Translations under genes and position numbers: made by a program | Shown here: one piece after another, positions 8,241-15,417 of the stretch | Position numbering within the stretch: the first letter of the stretch is position 1 | Layout: each line of letters opens with the position of its first letter | Source: Jutongia huaianensis | Lineage (GTDB): Bacteria; Bacillota; Clostridia; Lachnospirales; Lachnospiraceae | Direction: 5' to 3' | DNA length: 25,989 nucleotides | NCBI RefSeq assembly: GCF_014384985.1 | Contig: NZ_JACRSX010000026.1 | Location: 1 to 25,989 of the forward strand | The notes under the pieces: generated by a model | Database searches by the model: none | Told to the model about the DNA's origin: nothing | The model's input: only the letters and a program-made list of their open reading frames with translations

Positions 8241-8799
8241 TCGCACATTAAAATGTGCCTATGCACCTTGAAAATTCAATAATAACTGACATAAAAATAG
8301 CATGAACCAATGGTTTTGGCATAATTGAGTTGTCGAAAAACAATTACAAACCGGAGGCTCATGCTATGAATAAAAGTATAACACAAGCGACTCAAAATGA
8401 TAAGCAGATTTCTAAATCTATCAAACGATTTTTCACAAGGTTTCATATTTTCTCCAACAGAAGTATGTATATGAGTCTGCTTCCTGGAAAAAAATACTCC
8501 TGATTTTGCAAAAGATACCGTGTATCGTTTCATGAAGATAGTTCAAATTAACTGGATGCGTTTTACTACAATACTTGCATCCAGAATCATAAACAACGCT
8601 ATTCTTCCACTGGATTCGGAAGACCGTGCCAATGTTCTTATTATAGACGATTCCATGTTTGAACGTAACCGTTCTACCATGCCATGCTTACACTTCTGGA
8701 AACTGCTAAAAAAGCTGCAATTCCAGCAAAATATGTTCTTTTTGACAGCTGGTTTTCATCTCCAATTTTCAAGATGCATAGGCACTTATTCAAGTGCGA
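8241..8799 (+). mobile_element. Internally deleted IS4-like element with intact terminal inverted repeats
   Basis: Bases 8241-8276 and 8764-8799 are 36-base inverted repeats. The outer 6 bases (TCGCAC) match perfectly, the inner 22 bases match at 21 positions, and the 8-base part between them matches at about half. They enclose a frameshifted transposase remnant. At about 560 bases the element is roughly a third of a full IS of this type. No target-site duplication is obvious. The right end lies 18 bases before the tetR -35 box. A family-level call of IS4-like rests on the residual protein sequence. Confidence 0.75.
8366..8784 (+). pseudogene. IS4-family transposase remnant, frameshifted and internally deleted
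   Basis: A GGAGG site precedes ATG 8366. The frame reads MNKSITQATQNDKQISK and then FHIFSNRSMYMSLLPGKKYS before a TGA. The protein continues in another frame (about 8506-8670) as DFAKDTVYRFMKIVQINWMR and LIIDDSMFERNRS. It then returns to the first frame at 8681 as AMLTLLETAKKAAIPAKYV and LFDSWFSSP. The IIDDSMFERNRS and LFDSWFSSP blocks are transposase core motifs of this IS4-like group, each with a catalytic-type Asp. Sequence between FHI and NRS, and between ERNRS and AML, is missing, and the C-terminal half is gone. It cannot make active transposase. Confidence 0.82.
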
Positions 8800-8817
8800 T
8801 CAGTTTGAGAAAATGAT

Positions 8818-8846
8818 TTGACCAATCTGTCAACTCATGCTATGGT
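8818..8846 (+). promoter_or_regulatory. Promoter of the tetR-family gene
   Basis: TTGACC (8818-8823) is followed by a 17-base spacer and TATGGT (8841-8846), with an extended -10 TG at 8838-8839. The transcript would begin about 35 bases before the start codon. Confidence 0.55.
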
Positions 8847-8888
8847 TTCATTGTAAACTTTATGTAAAATCAGAAAACGGGGGCTCTT

Positions 8889-9482
8889 ATGAATAAAAAT
8901 ATACAGGATGAGCGGTTTCTCGTGGCAGAGGAGGCAATCTGCCAGGCATTCTATGAAATTGCCCAAAAAAAGACACTGGAGCGGATCACAGTGTCTGATG
9001 TCATTAAAAAAGCAGGGATCGTCCGGAGTACCTTTTATAATCATTACGAAGGAATTCCCGATCTGTTGGATGCAGTGGAGGATCAGACGATCCATCATCT
9101 CTTTACGATGATGGATCAGTTCCATGTCAAAAAAAGCACACCGCAGGATAATTCTGTCATTATCCTCCGTTTTTATCAGAATTTATGCAGCTATATCCGG
9201 GAAAATCCTTTCCTGGCACAGCTGCTTGGCAGTCCCCGCGGTGATGCATTCTTTGAGAAAACTCTGACCATGTTTCACCGGTATGTCAGAGACGCAGCCA
9301 ATCTCACCGGCTCCACCGCACATTCCAGGCAGGAGGTATCTTTCGCGATCGCTTATTCCATTGGCGGAGCACTTGGCATTCTCCACAAATGGACAAAGGA
9401 AGATTTTGCAGTTCCGACCGATACTGTCGCAAAGCTGCTGGCAGACTCCTTTTCAAAATCCACACTCCCCTATCTGGATTGA
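8889..9482 (+). CDS. TetR/AcrR family transcriptional regulator
   Basis: The 197-residue protein has a classical TetR N-terminal DNA-binding domain. Helices 2-3 form the helix-turn-helix LERITVSDVIKKAGIVRSTF (about residues 30-49), followed by YNHYEGIPDLLDAV. The C-terminal 130 residues are the ligand-binding and dimerisation part and show no family-specific motif that I recognise. The ATG at 8889 has a GGGGG-type site in front. The 3' end overlaps the convergent ANL ligase gene by 13 bases. That position suggests it controls the condensation/ACP/ligase operon, with the signal perhaps an acyl compound; this is inference from neighbourhood only. Confidence 0.88.
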   Translation: MNKNIQDERFLVAEEAICQAFYEIAQKKTLERITVSDVIKKAGIVRSTFYNHYEGIPDLLDAVEDQTIHHLFTMMDQFHVKKSTPQDNSVIILRFYQNLCSYIRENPFLAQLLGSPRGDAFFEKTLTMFHRYVRDAANLTGSTAHSRQEVSFAIAYSIGGALGILHKWTKEDFAVPTDTVAKLLADSFSKSTLPYLD

Positions 9483-11029
9483 TCATCTGCTTCATCTATA
9501 TTTACTTTTGCACGGACAATCTTGCCCGTTGCATTGCGCACAAATGGGTTTTTCCGGACAACCAGCCCCGTGATCTGACGGTAGGTTGGTTGTTTTTTGT
9601 TGTATTTATCCAATACATCCTGAAGTTTTTTGTGTATCATCTGTTCATCCGGTGACATTGCCTCCACAACCGCCTGCTCCGGATAAATATGTGCAGACAG
9701 CCCCTGATCTTCCCCGGTGATGATGACTTCCCCCACCAAAGGATCCAGTCCGATCTTATTTTCTATTTCCTCCGGGGATATATTCTCTCCATTGGAAAGA
9801 ATGATCAGATTTTTGACACGTCCGTTGATAAACAGGAATCCATCCTCATCCAGATATCCCTTGTCTCCGGTATGCAGCCAGCCTCCCCGGAGTGCCTCTT
9901 TTGTTTCCTGTGGCATTTTGTAATATCCTTTCATCACGCTGCTTCCCCGCACCAGGATCTCACCATTTTCAAAGGAAACCTCTACGTTGGACAATGGCCG
10001 TCCGATGGAGCCGTTCTTGTGGTCTTCCACGGAATTTGTACTGATCACGGGGGAGCATTCCGACATGCCATATCCCTCCAGCACCTGTACACCGTACTCC
10101 TCAAACTTCCCGATATAGAAAGGATCCAGATGTGCCCCACCGGTAAATATGGTATGGAGATCCGGTCCAAACACAGCTCCAGCCACAGCCTTTTTGGAAA
10201 TGGATGCATCTGCCATGCTGAGCTTTTTGTACAGTGTCTCTATCATCATCGGCACCATCAGCATCATCTCCGGCCGGAAGATTCCCATATTCCGCACCAT
10301 ATGCATAAAGGAATCATTGATACAAAGCGTTGCTCCCAGGGAGAAGCCCTTGAGCCAGTCCATGACAAGACAGAATGCATGATGGATCGGAAGCACACTC
10401 AGCACCTTCGTTCCGGGTTTTACGGAAATCGTCACGGACAATACGTTCTGTGCCAGATTTTCCTGTGTAAGCATAACACCTTTGCTTTTGCCTGTGGTTC
10501 CGGAAGTATAGATAATCGTTGCAATGTCCTCAGCCCTGACACGCTCCTTTTGATCCTCTGCCCGTTCTCCTTCTTCCAAAAGCTGTGCTAACGGAAAGAC
10601 CCTGTCTCCCGGTTCCTCTCCCTTTCCCTGAAGCATCCAGATCTGTTTTAGCTTCGGACAGGAAGAGAAGATTCCCGGGATCATGGAACGATTCTTTTCA
10701 CTTATAAATAAAGCTTCACTGTCCGACCGGTTTAACAGTTCTTCCAGATCTTCTGCCGGCAGTCCCGCATCTAATGGCACTGCCACACTGCCACCGGTAA
10801 TCACTGCGAGATAGCTTTCGATCCATTCCGGACTACTGCTTCCGATCAAAGCAATATGCTTTCCTTTCATCTCTTTTCCCTGCAGTCCCCGGCGGATTCT
10901 GCCGATCCGCTCCCATAGTTCCCCATAGGACTCTCCGTACACTTCTCGTTTTTCCAGCCACTGAACCGCTGTAACATCCCTATGTTCCCGGACGCTGTTG
11001 TCCAGTATTTCACCAATCAGCATACTCAT
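9470..11029 (-). CDS. ANL-superfamily adenylating enzyme (acyl-CoA synthetase / acyl-ACP ligase-like)
   Basis: The 519-residue enzyme has all core ANL motifs: the P-loop YTSGTTGKSKG (174-184), YGMSE (320-324), HTGD (387-390), the hinge RVKNLIILSNGENI (404-417) and the C-terminal catalytic lysine K503 in NATGKIVR. It should activate a carboxylic acid as acyl-AMP and load it on a thiol. The LSNGENISPEEIE hinge resembles fatty-acyl ligases more than classic NRPS A domains. The frame is open to a GTG at 11038, but AGGAG (11038-11042) stands 8 bases before the ATG at 11029. That ATG overlaps the ACP stop by 4 bases (ATGA), so the ACP next door is the likely acceptor. Confidence 0.88.
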   Translation of the reverse strand: MSMLIGEILDNSVREHRDVTAVQWLEKREVYGESYGELWERIGRIRRGLQGKEMKGKHIALIGSSSPEWIESYLAVITGGSVAVPLDAGLPAEDLEELLNRSDSEALFISEKNRSMIPGIFSSCPKLKQIWMLQGKGEEPGDRVFPLAQLLEEGERAEDQKERVRAEDIATIIYTSGTTGKSKGVMLTQENLAQNVLSVTISVKPGTKVLSVLPIHHAFCLVMDWLKGFSLGATLCINDSFMHMVRNMGIFRPEMMLMVPMMIETLYKKLSMADASISKKAVAGAVFGPDLHTIFTGGAHLDPFYIGKFEEYGVQVLEGYGMSECSPVISTNSVEDHKNGSIGRPLSNVEVSFENGEILVRGSSVMKGYYKMPQETKEALRGGWLHTGDKGYLDEDGFLFINGRVKNLIILSNGENISPEEIENKIGLDPLVGEVIITGEDQGLSAHIYPEQAVVEAMSPDEQMIHKKLQDVLDKYNKKQPTYRQITGLVVRKNPFVRNATGKIVRAKVNIDEADDQSR

Positions 11030-11256
11030 TCCAAACACTCCTTTTCCAGTAATTCCAATGCCTCTCCGATCGTCCGAACCTGCAGGGCATCTTCTTCCTC
11101 CAGCTCAATATCAAATGTATCCTCCAGTTCTCCCAAAAGAGACATAAAGTCCAGCGAGCTGAATCCCAGATCCTCCCGGAATCTTTTTTCCGGATCCATA
11201 TCCTCCGGCTTTGTTTCGCAGTATCTTGCCACAATTTCTTTAAATGTCTGTTCCAT
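11026..11256 (-). CDS. Stand-alone acyl/peptidyl carrier protein
   Basis: The 76-residue acidic helical protein matches the usual carrier-protein length. The phosphopantetheine attachment site is S34 in DLGFSSLDFMSLL (canonical DSL reads SSL here), followed by the helix LGELEDTFDIELEEEDA. The frame is open to 11274. GGAGG (11265-11269) stands 8 bases before the ATG at 11256, so that start fits best. The stop overlaps the ANL ligase ATG by 4 bases. Being wedged between a condensation-domain gene and a ligase gene, it is probably the dedicated carrier of this pathway and not the housekeeping fatty-acid ACP. It needs a 4'-phosphopantetheinyl transferase, not found in the window. Confidence 0.9.
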   Translation of the reverse strand: MEQTFKEIVARYCETKPEDMDPEKRFREDLGFSSLDFMSLLGELEDTFDIELEEEDALQVRTIGEALELLEKECLE

Positions 11257-11286
11257 CGTCTCATCCTCCATCACTATGTTATTCCC

Positions 11287-12675
11287 TCAAACTTTTTCCA
11301 TGATCTCTCCCAGTGTTATTTCCGGATCTTCCATGCCGGCAAATAAAACACGCATAAGATAATAGTACATGATCTCCATATCCTTTTCGCAAAGATGTGC
11401 CGTCTGATAATGGAAGGAAAAGCAGGTTCCGCCATCCGGCGTATGGGAAACCGTAAGATACATCTTTTTGGTTGCTGCTCCATTGGCAAACCACCGGGCA
11501 TGAGTCCTGATTCCCTCCAGATAAGGATTATCCACAGATACCGGCATCGGCTGATAGGTCAGATAACAGCTCTCATACGCCGTGTGCTCCGGCGTATGGT
11601 ACCTGTGCTTCATTTCCTGTACGATCAGCTCCGGATCATAATTGCTGTGAAGGTATATCCGGTTCTGTACATTCTGGATCTCATATGCCGCATCAAGAAA
11701 CTCTGTGTCGGGCGTCATCACCGTACGACACGGAAACATAATGGTTCTGCTGCCTCCCGAGGTCCATTCTGCTTTGGTGGAACGCCTGGAAATGAAATTC
11801 TGTATGGTAATGTCTTCCTGTCCGTTATTAACCTTTGACAGATATGTCCTGATCCCCAAAAGCAAAAGATTTGTCACGGAAATCTGGTGGGTTTGGCAAA
11901 AATCCAGCATCCTTCTGGTCGGCTCCGGCTCGAGGATATAGTCTTTGACCTGCACAAACAGGTTCTCCATCTCAATATCCGCTGCACGCAGCGTGGGATC
12001 GTTATGCTTTTTTCTTGCCCGGGCAAGCACCTCCGGGCCCTGAATATCCGAATAAAGAGGTTCCCCCAATGTATCCAGCTGATCCTCCCAGAATTTTTTA
12101 TCCTTTAAAAATCTCTTCTGACGTGATGCTTTTGCAAGATCCGTCCGGAGTACTTCCTCATAGTCCGCCAGCGGTTCCGGCCTTGGTGCCTGAAAACGGT
12201 AATGCGTATACAGCTTCATCACATCATTGATCATGACCACCAGACCACAGGAGTCGATCAGGCGGTGATCCATATGGATAAAGAAGCCTTCGTAACCTTC
12301 CGGCAGCTTCATCAGCCGGATCTCACACATAGGCACATCGTCCCCCTCAAAGGTTTCATATGCCCATCCCTGCATGATTTCATCTGCTTTTTCCATCGAC
12401 AGATCAGACAGATCAAACGTCTTCAGCTTCCGGTTGTCTCTTTTCATGATATACTGTTGTACTTCGCCGTGTTTATCCGGTCGGGTAAAACGTACTCTCA
12501 TACACCCATATCTGCAGATTTCTTCACGAAGGCATTTTTCCAGCAATGCCATGTCCAGTTCTGCCTGTAACGCTGCCACAACACTGACACCGGAAACCTG
12601 CTGGGTATGATACCGGTTGATCCAGTGATGATGCATCTTTTGAGCCGCTGTCAGCGGATAATATGTTCTCTCCAT
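11287..12675 (-). CDS. Stand-alone condensation-domain (NRPS C-type / acyltransferase) protein
   Basis: The 462-residue protein is about one NRPS condensation domain long and opens with the typical PLTAAQ motif (7-12). The catalytic HHxxxDG motif reads MDHRLIDSCG, with the essential second His at H137 and Asp at D141. The first His is replaced by Asp (D136) and the Gly by Ser (S142), still compatible with acyl transfer. No adenylation, carrier or thioesterase domain is fused. The ATG at 12675 has AAGGGG about 6 bases upstream; an upstream frame to 12702 is less likely. It leads the operon, with the ACP gene 30 bases downstream. It probably joins an ACP-bound acyl group to an amine or alcohol. 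Confidence 0.82.
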   Translation of the reverse strand: MERTYYPLTAAQKMHHHWINRYHTQQVSGVSVVAALQAELDMALLEKCLREEICRYGCMRVRFTRPDKHGEVQQYIMKRDNRKLKTFDLSDLSMEKADEIMQGWAYETFEGDDVPMCEIRLMKLPEGYEGFFIHMDHRLIDSCGLVVMINDVMKLYTHYRFQAPRPEPLADYEEVLRTDLAKASRQKRFLKDKKFWEDQLDTLGEPLYSDIQGPEVLARARKKHNDPTLRAADIEMENLFVQVKDYILEPEPTRRMLDFCQTHQISVTNLLLLGIRTYLSKVNNGQEDITIQNFISRRSTKAEWTSGGSRTIMFPCRTVMTPDTEFLDAAYEIQNVQNRIYLHSNYDPELIVQEMKHRYHTPEHTAYESCYLTYQPMPVSVDNPYLEGIRTHARWFANGAATKKMYLTVSHTPDGGTCFSFHYQTAHLCEKDMEIMYYYLMRVLFAGMEDPEITLGEIMEKV

Positions 12676-12734
12676 ACAATTCCCCTTTTCCTTCCAGATC
12701 ATTTATTGTTTCTGCAAGTCAGAGTAACACAATG

Positions 12735-12747
12735 GAAATTACATTTC
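12735..12747 (-). promoter_or_regulatory. Palindrome upstream of the condensation-domain operon, possible operator
   Basis: GAAAT-TAC-ATTTC is a perfect 5-base-arm palindrome about 60 bases before the start. On the minus strand it contains TGTAAT, a one-mismatch -10 box, so a repressor bound here could block transcription. The matching -35 is poor. The TetR regulator nearby is the obvious candidate binder, but no second copy near tetR was found. Confidence 0.3.
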
Positions 12748-12776
12748 TACCCCGCAAAATGCTTAATGGACATCAT

Positions 12777-12808
12777 GAAAAAAAGTGTCCGGAACTTACC
12801 GTACACTT
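12777..12808 (-). terminator. Rho-independent terminator after the alpha/beta hydrolase gene
   Basis: On the minus strand AAGTGTACGG (12799-12808) pairs with CCGGACACTT (12783-12792), with one mismatch and a 6-base loop. A run of T follows at once (12777-12782). A second inverted repeat, TATGTTCG (12817-12824) against CGAACATA (12833-12840), lies between the hydrolase stop and this hairpin. The terminator separates the hydrolase from the condensation-domain operon. Confidence 0.8.
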
Positions 12809-12841
12809 TATCGTTTTATGTTCGATATTTTCCGAACATAT

Positions 12842-13786
12842 CTATCCTATCCTGGCTCCTGCATCATATTTTTCAAAAAAACGAAGCAGCGACTGATGAT
12901 ATTTTTCCCATTGCTGAAAAGCACAGCACAGATGTCTCGCCCCGCCGATGATCACAAGTCTTTTGGGAGCACGGCACATCTGATAATTTTTTACCGACTG
13001 ATCCGGATGGACAAAGCCGTCCCTTGAACCATGAAAAAACAAAACCGGTCGGTGGTTGACTGCCATGGCATGTGTGGTATCTGCATCCTTCATGGAAAAA
13101 TGAGCCTGAATACGGCACCTGACCGATAACCGCCATAACAGGACCGGAATATGCGGAAGATGAAACCAGCTTGCAGCCATGTACTGAAACTGTGATTTCA
13201 TGGATACAAATCCGCAGTCTGCAATAATTCCCTTTACATAATGAGGTAATTCCTTTCCGGATGCCATAAGCACTGCGGATGCACCCATGGATTTGCCAAA
13301 CAGGTAAATCGGAAGCCGTTTTTTGTTTCGTTTTGCCAGATACCAGCACCACCGTTTCACATCCTCCTGCTCCAAAGCTCCAAATGTAATATATTTTCCC
13401 TCACTGGCTCCACAGCTTCTCTGATCAATAAACAGCAGATTGCACCCATGTTCATGTAAAAAACGGGCATCCGGTGCAAAGTCCCCAAATCCGCTTCCGC
13501 GGTACCCATGGGACAAAAGTATCGTACGTCCGGCATTTTCTGCCGGCAAATAGAAGGCATGCAGCTGCAGTCCGTCATGGCTTCTTACAAAACAATGCTG
13601 CATATGCTGCTCCATGCACCACTGTTTCCCCTGCTCATACTCCTCCGGAAACCAGACACGCGGATGATTTATCTTCATTTTACGGGGTTTAAATCCTTCC
13701 CCGTTTCCTGCTTTCGTCCTTTTTTTATTTTTAACTACCATACGAAATAAAATCACTTTTAACACCTCTCTTGCCGGATTTTTCAC
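12842..13786 (-). CDS. Alpha/beta hydrolase (BEM46/YfhR-like serine hydrolase)
   Basis: Counting from the GTG at 13786 the protein has 314 residues. The fold is shown by HGYRGSG (oxyanion region, H93), the nucleophile elbow GKSMG with S166, Asp256 in HGSRDGFVHP and His285 in GGARHLCC, so the Ser-Asp-His triad is complete. The N-terminal 25 residues are hydrophobic then very basic (VKNKKRTK), possibly a membrane-associating tail; there is no cleavable signal peptide. The start is uncertain. The AAGGAGAGG site (13808-13816) is too far from the GTG at 13786, and an AGAGAGG lies 8 bases before another GTG at 13756. It has its own promoter and terminator. A thioesterase-like role for the neighbouring carrier pathway is only a guess. 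Confidence 0.83.
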   Translation of the reverse strand: MKNPAREVLKVILFRMVVKNKKRTKAGNGEGFKPRKMKINHPRVWFPEEYEQGKQWCMEQHMQHCFVRSHDGLQLHAFYLPAENAGRTILLSHGYRGSGFGDFAPDARFLHEHGCNLLFIDQRSCGASEGKYITFGALEQEDVKRWCWYLAKRNKKRLPIYLFGKSMGASAVLMASGKELPHYVKGIIADCGFVSMKSQFQYMAASWFHLPHIPVLLWRLSVRCRIQAHFSMKDADTTHAMAVNHRPVLFFHGSRDGFVHPDQSVKNYQMCRAPKRLVIIGGARHLCCAFQQWEKYHQSLLRFFEKYDAGARIG

Positions 13787-13832
13787 AATTTTATTTTACC
13801 GGTACCACCTCTCCTTATGAATTTTATAGATT

Positions 13833-13861
13833 ATTATACCAATGATATACATATTTCGCAA
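13833..13861 (-). promoter_or_regulatory. Strong sigmaA-type promoter of the hydrolase gene
   Basis: On the minus strand TTGCGA (13856-13861), a 17-base spacer and a perfect TATAAT (13833-13838) with an extended TG one base before it. An AAGGAGAGG site follows 16 bases downstream of the -10. Confidence 0.72.
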
Positions 13862-14022
13862 TGATAAACTTTACGCCGGTTTCCTTTATATTCCCCGTTC
13901 TTTCTGCCAGTCTTTGCTGTACATTTTATCCCCTCCGGAAGGATATAAAAATTTCTGTGACGGATGGGATCCGGTAGATGCTTTGATAAAAATTTGTGAT
14001 TCGACAGGTGATATAGGGAATA
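13862..14022. other. Intergenic region without a convincing gene
   Basis: The plus strand has an open frame from 13842 to 14033 (63 codons, ending DSTGDIGNINF), but no ribosome binding site precedes it and it crosses the hydrolase promoter. The minus strand has CCGGAGGGG before an ATG that runs only 12 codons (MYSKDWQKERGI). Neither was recognised. This may be decayed coding sequence. Confidence 0.35.
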
Positions 14023-15234
14023 TCAACTTTTGATTGCTGTGCATTCCTTAATCACATGCTCAATCACATAATCCTGCTGCTGCCCTGTTAATCCCGGAAA
14101 AATCGGCAGACTAATCGCTCTCTCATAAAATGCTTCTGCATTCAGACAATGTACTCCTGCATAACCGTTTCTCTGATAATAAGGATGTCTGTAAACCGGT
14201 ATGTAATGCACATTGACACCAATCCCTGCCTGACGCAGCCCTTCAAAAACTTCTCTCCTGCTGCGTTCCATTGTCTGTATCATATACAAATGCCAGCCAC
14301 TCTGGCATCCCTCCTGCTGCCATGGTGTCTTGATCTGCGGTATATCCGCAAATGCCTCATCATATTTCTTTGCAATCTGTCTCCGGCGTTCCAGAAAATG
14401 ATCCAGCTTGTCCATCTGACTGGCACCTAGTGCACAGGAAATATCTGTAATCCGATAATTATATCCCAGCTCCAGCTGCTGATAATACCATCCTCCCGGA
14501 TCTATAACGTCTCCACGAAGCATATCTGCAGCCTCCTGCAATGCCGGATCCGAGGACTGTTGCAGCTGTTCCTCATACTGCTGCATCATATCTTTATCCC
14601 TAGTAATTCCATGACTTCTGTACAAAACCAGCCTGCGATATAACTCTTCGTTATCTGTAACGATCATACCACCTTCTCCTGTCGTCACAGGTTTTACCGG
14701 ATGAAAGCTAAAGCAGGTCATATCGGCAATGCTTCCAATCTTCTTTCCTTTATAGGCTGCTCCCAGTGCATGCGCTCCATCCTCAACAACCAAAAGATTA
14801 TGCTTATGTGCAATCTCCAGAATGGCATCCATATCACAAGGCTGCCCGGTATAATGTACCGGAATAATTGCTTTTGTCCGGGAAGTAATCTTTTTCTCCA
14901 GTTCCTCTGGAGAAATATTGTATGTGTCCGGGTCAATATCTGCAAATACCGGCGTTCCACCACAATAAAGCACACAGTTCGCAGATGCCGCAAAGGTAAT
15001 CGGCGTCGTGATCACCTCATCCCCCTCACCAATTCCTGCTGCCAGACACGCCACATGAAGCGCCGCTGTTCCATTGCTCACTGCTACAGCGTACTTCGCC
15101 CCCACATAATCTGCCACTTTCTTTTCAAAAGCTGCCACTGCCGGTCCTGTGGTCAGATAATCCGACTTTAATACCTTCACAACCGCTTCAATATCTGCGT
15201 CATCTATCGATTGTCTTCCATATGGAATATACAT
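14023..15234 (-). CDS. pseC: PseC-type UDP-4-keto-6-deoxy-sugar aminotransferase (DegT/DnrJ/EryC1/StrS family)
   Basis: The 403-residue protein is a full-length PLP-dependent sugar aminotransferase. It opens with YIPYGRQSIDDADIEAV, has SNGTAALH (53-60), EDGAHALGA (151-159) with the PLP-contacting Asp152, and SFHPVKPVTTGEGG with the Schiff-base lysine K181. The HPVK and EDGAHALGA wording is typical of PseC, which aminates UDP-2-acetamido-2,6-dideoxy-4-hexulose in pseudaminic acid synthesis with glutamate as donor. The frame runs open to 15255, but AAGGTG lies 6 bases before the ATG at 15234. It is transcribed away from pseG, and no pseB, pseF, pseH or pseI is in the window. A related amino-sugar pathway remains possible. 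Confidence 0.88.
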   Translation of the reverse strand: MYIPYGRQSIDDADIEAVVKVLKSDYLTTGPAVAAFEKKVADYVGAKYAVAVSNGTAALHVACLAAGIGEGDEVITTPITFAASANCVLYCGGTPVFADIDPDTYNISPEELEKKITSRTKAIIPVHYTGQPCDMDAILEIAHKHNLLVVEDGAHALGAAYKGKKIGSIADMTCFSFHPVKPVTTGEGGMIVTDNEELYRRLVLYRSHGITRDKDMMQQYEEQLQQSSDPALQEAADMLRGDVIDPGGWYYQQLELGYNYRITDISCALGASQMDKLDHFLERRRQIAKKYDEAFADIPQIKTPWQQEGCQSGWHLYMIQTMERSRREVFEGLRQAGIGVNVHYIPVYRHPYYQRNGYAGVHCLNAEAFYERAISLPIFPGLTGQQQDYVIEHVIKECTAIKS

Positions 15235-15271
15235 AATGTCACCTTTCCTTTTCACTAATCTGCATGTTGTA

Positions 15272-15300
15272 AGTGTAACACGATTTCACCGGAACCACAA
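15272..15300 (-). promoter_or_regulatory. Promoter of pseC
   Basis: On the minus strand TTGTGG (15295-15300), a 17-base spacer and TACACT (15272-15277). The transcript would start about 30 bases before the ATG at 15234. Confidence 0.55.
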
Positions 15301-15353
15301 GAAAAAAACCAACCATTCCATCTCAACATTTCAGAGAAAAAACAGCTGATTTG

Positions 15354-15362
15354 TGGTATACT
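15354..15362 (+). promoter_or_regulatory. Extended -10 promoter of pseG
   Basis: TGGTATACT: TATACT at 15357-15362 with a TG at 15354-15355. No good -35 lies at the right distance. It is about 55 bases upstream of the pseG start and back-to-back with the pseC promoter. Confidence 0.45.
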
Positions 15363-15417
15363 TCATTTAGACTATTCTAATATTGGAATAAATACCATAG
15401 AAAGGCAGGCTACCGTT

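Noticed and set aside
8276..8533. 85-codon minus-strand frame
   Set aside because: It runs backwards through the transposase remnant and its terminal repeat.
9689..10591. 300-codon plus-strand open frame inside the ANL ligase gene
   Set aside because: It is antisense to a complete adenylating enzyme with all motifs, has no ribosome binding site, and its Cys/His-rich translation has no protein-like pattern.
12873..13352. 159-codon minus-strand frame
   Set aside because: Out-of-frame shadow of the alpha/beta hydrolase, whose catalytic triad is intact in the main frame.
13842..14033. 63-codon plus-strand frame ending DSTGDIGNINF
   Set aside because: No ribosome binding site, overlaps the hydrolase promoter on the other strand and the end of pseC; recorded only as part of the intergenic description.
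14701..15171. 156-codon plus-strand open frame
   Set aside because: Antisense to pseC across its PLP-lysine region; no start signal.
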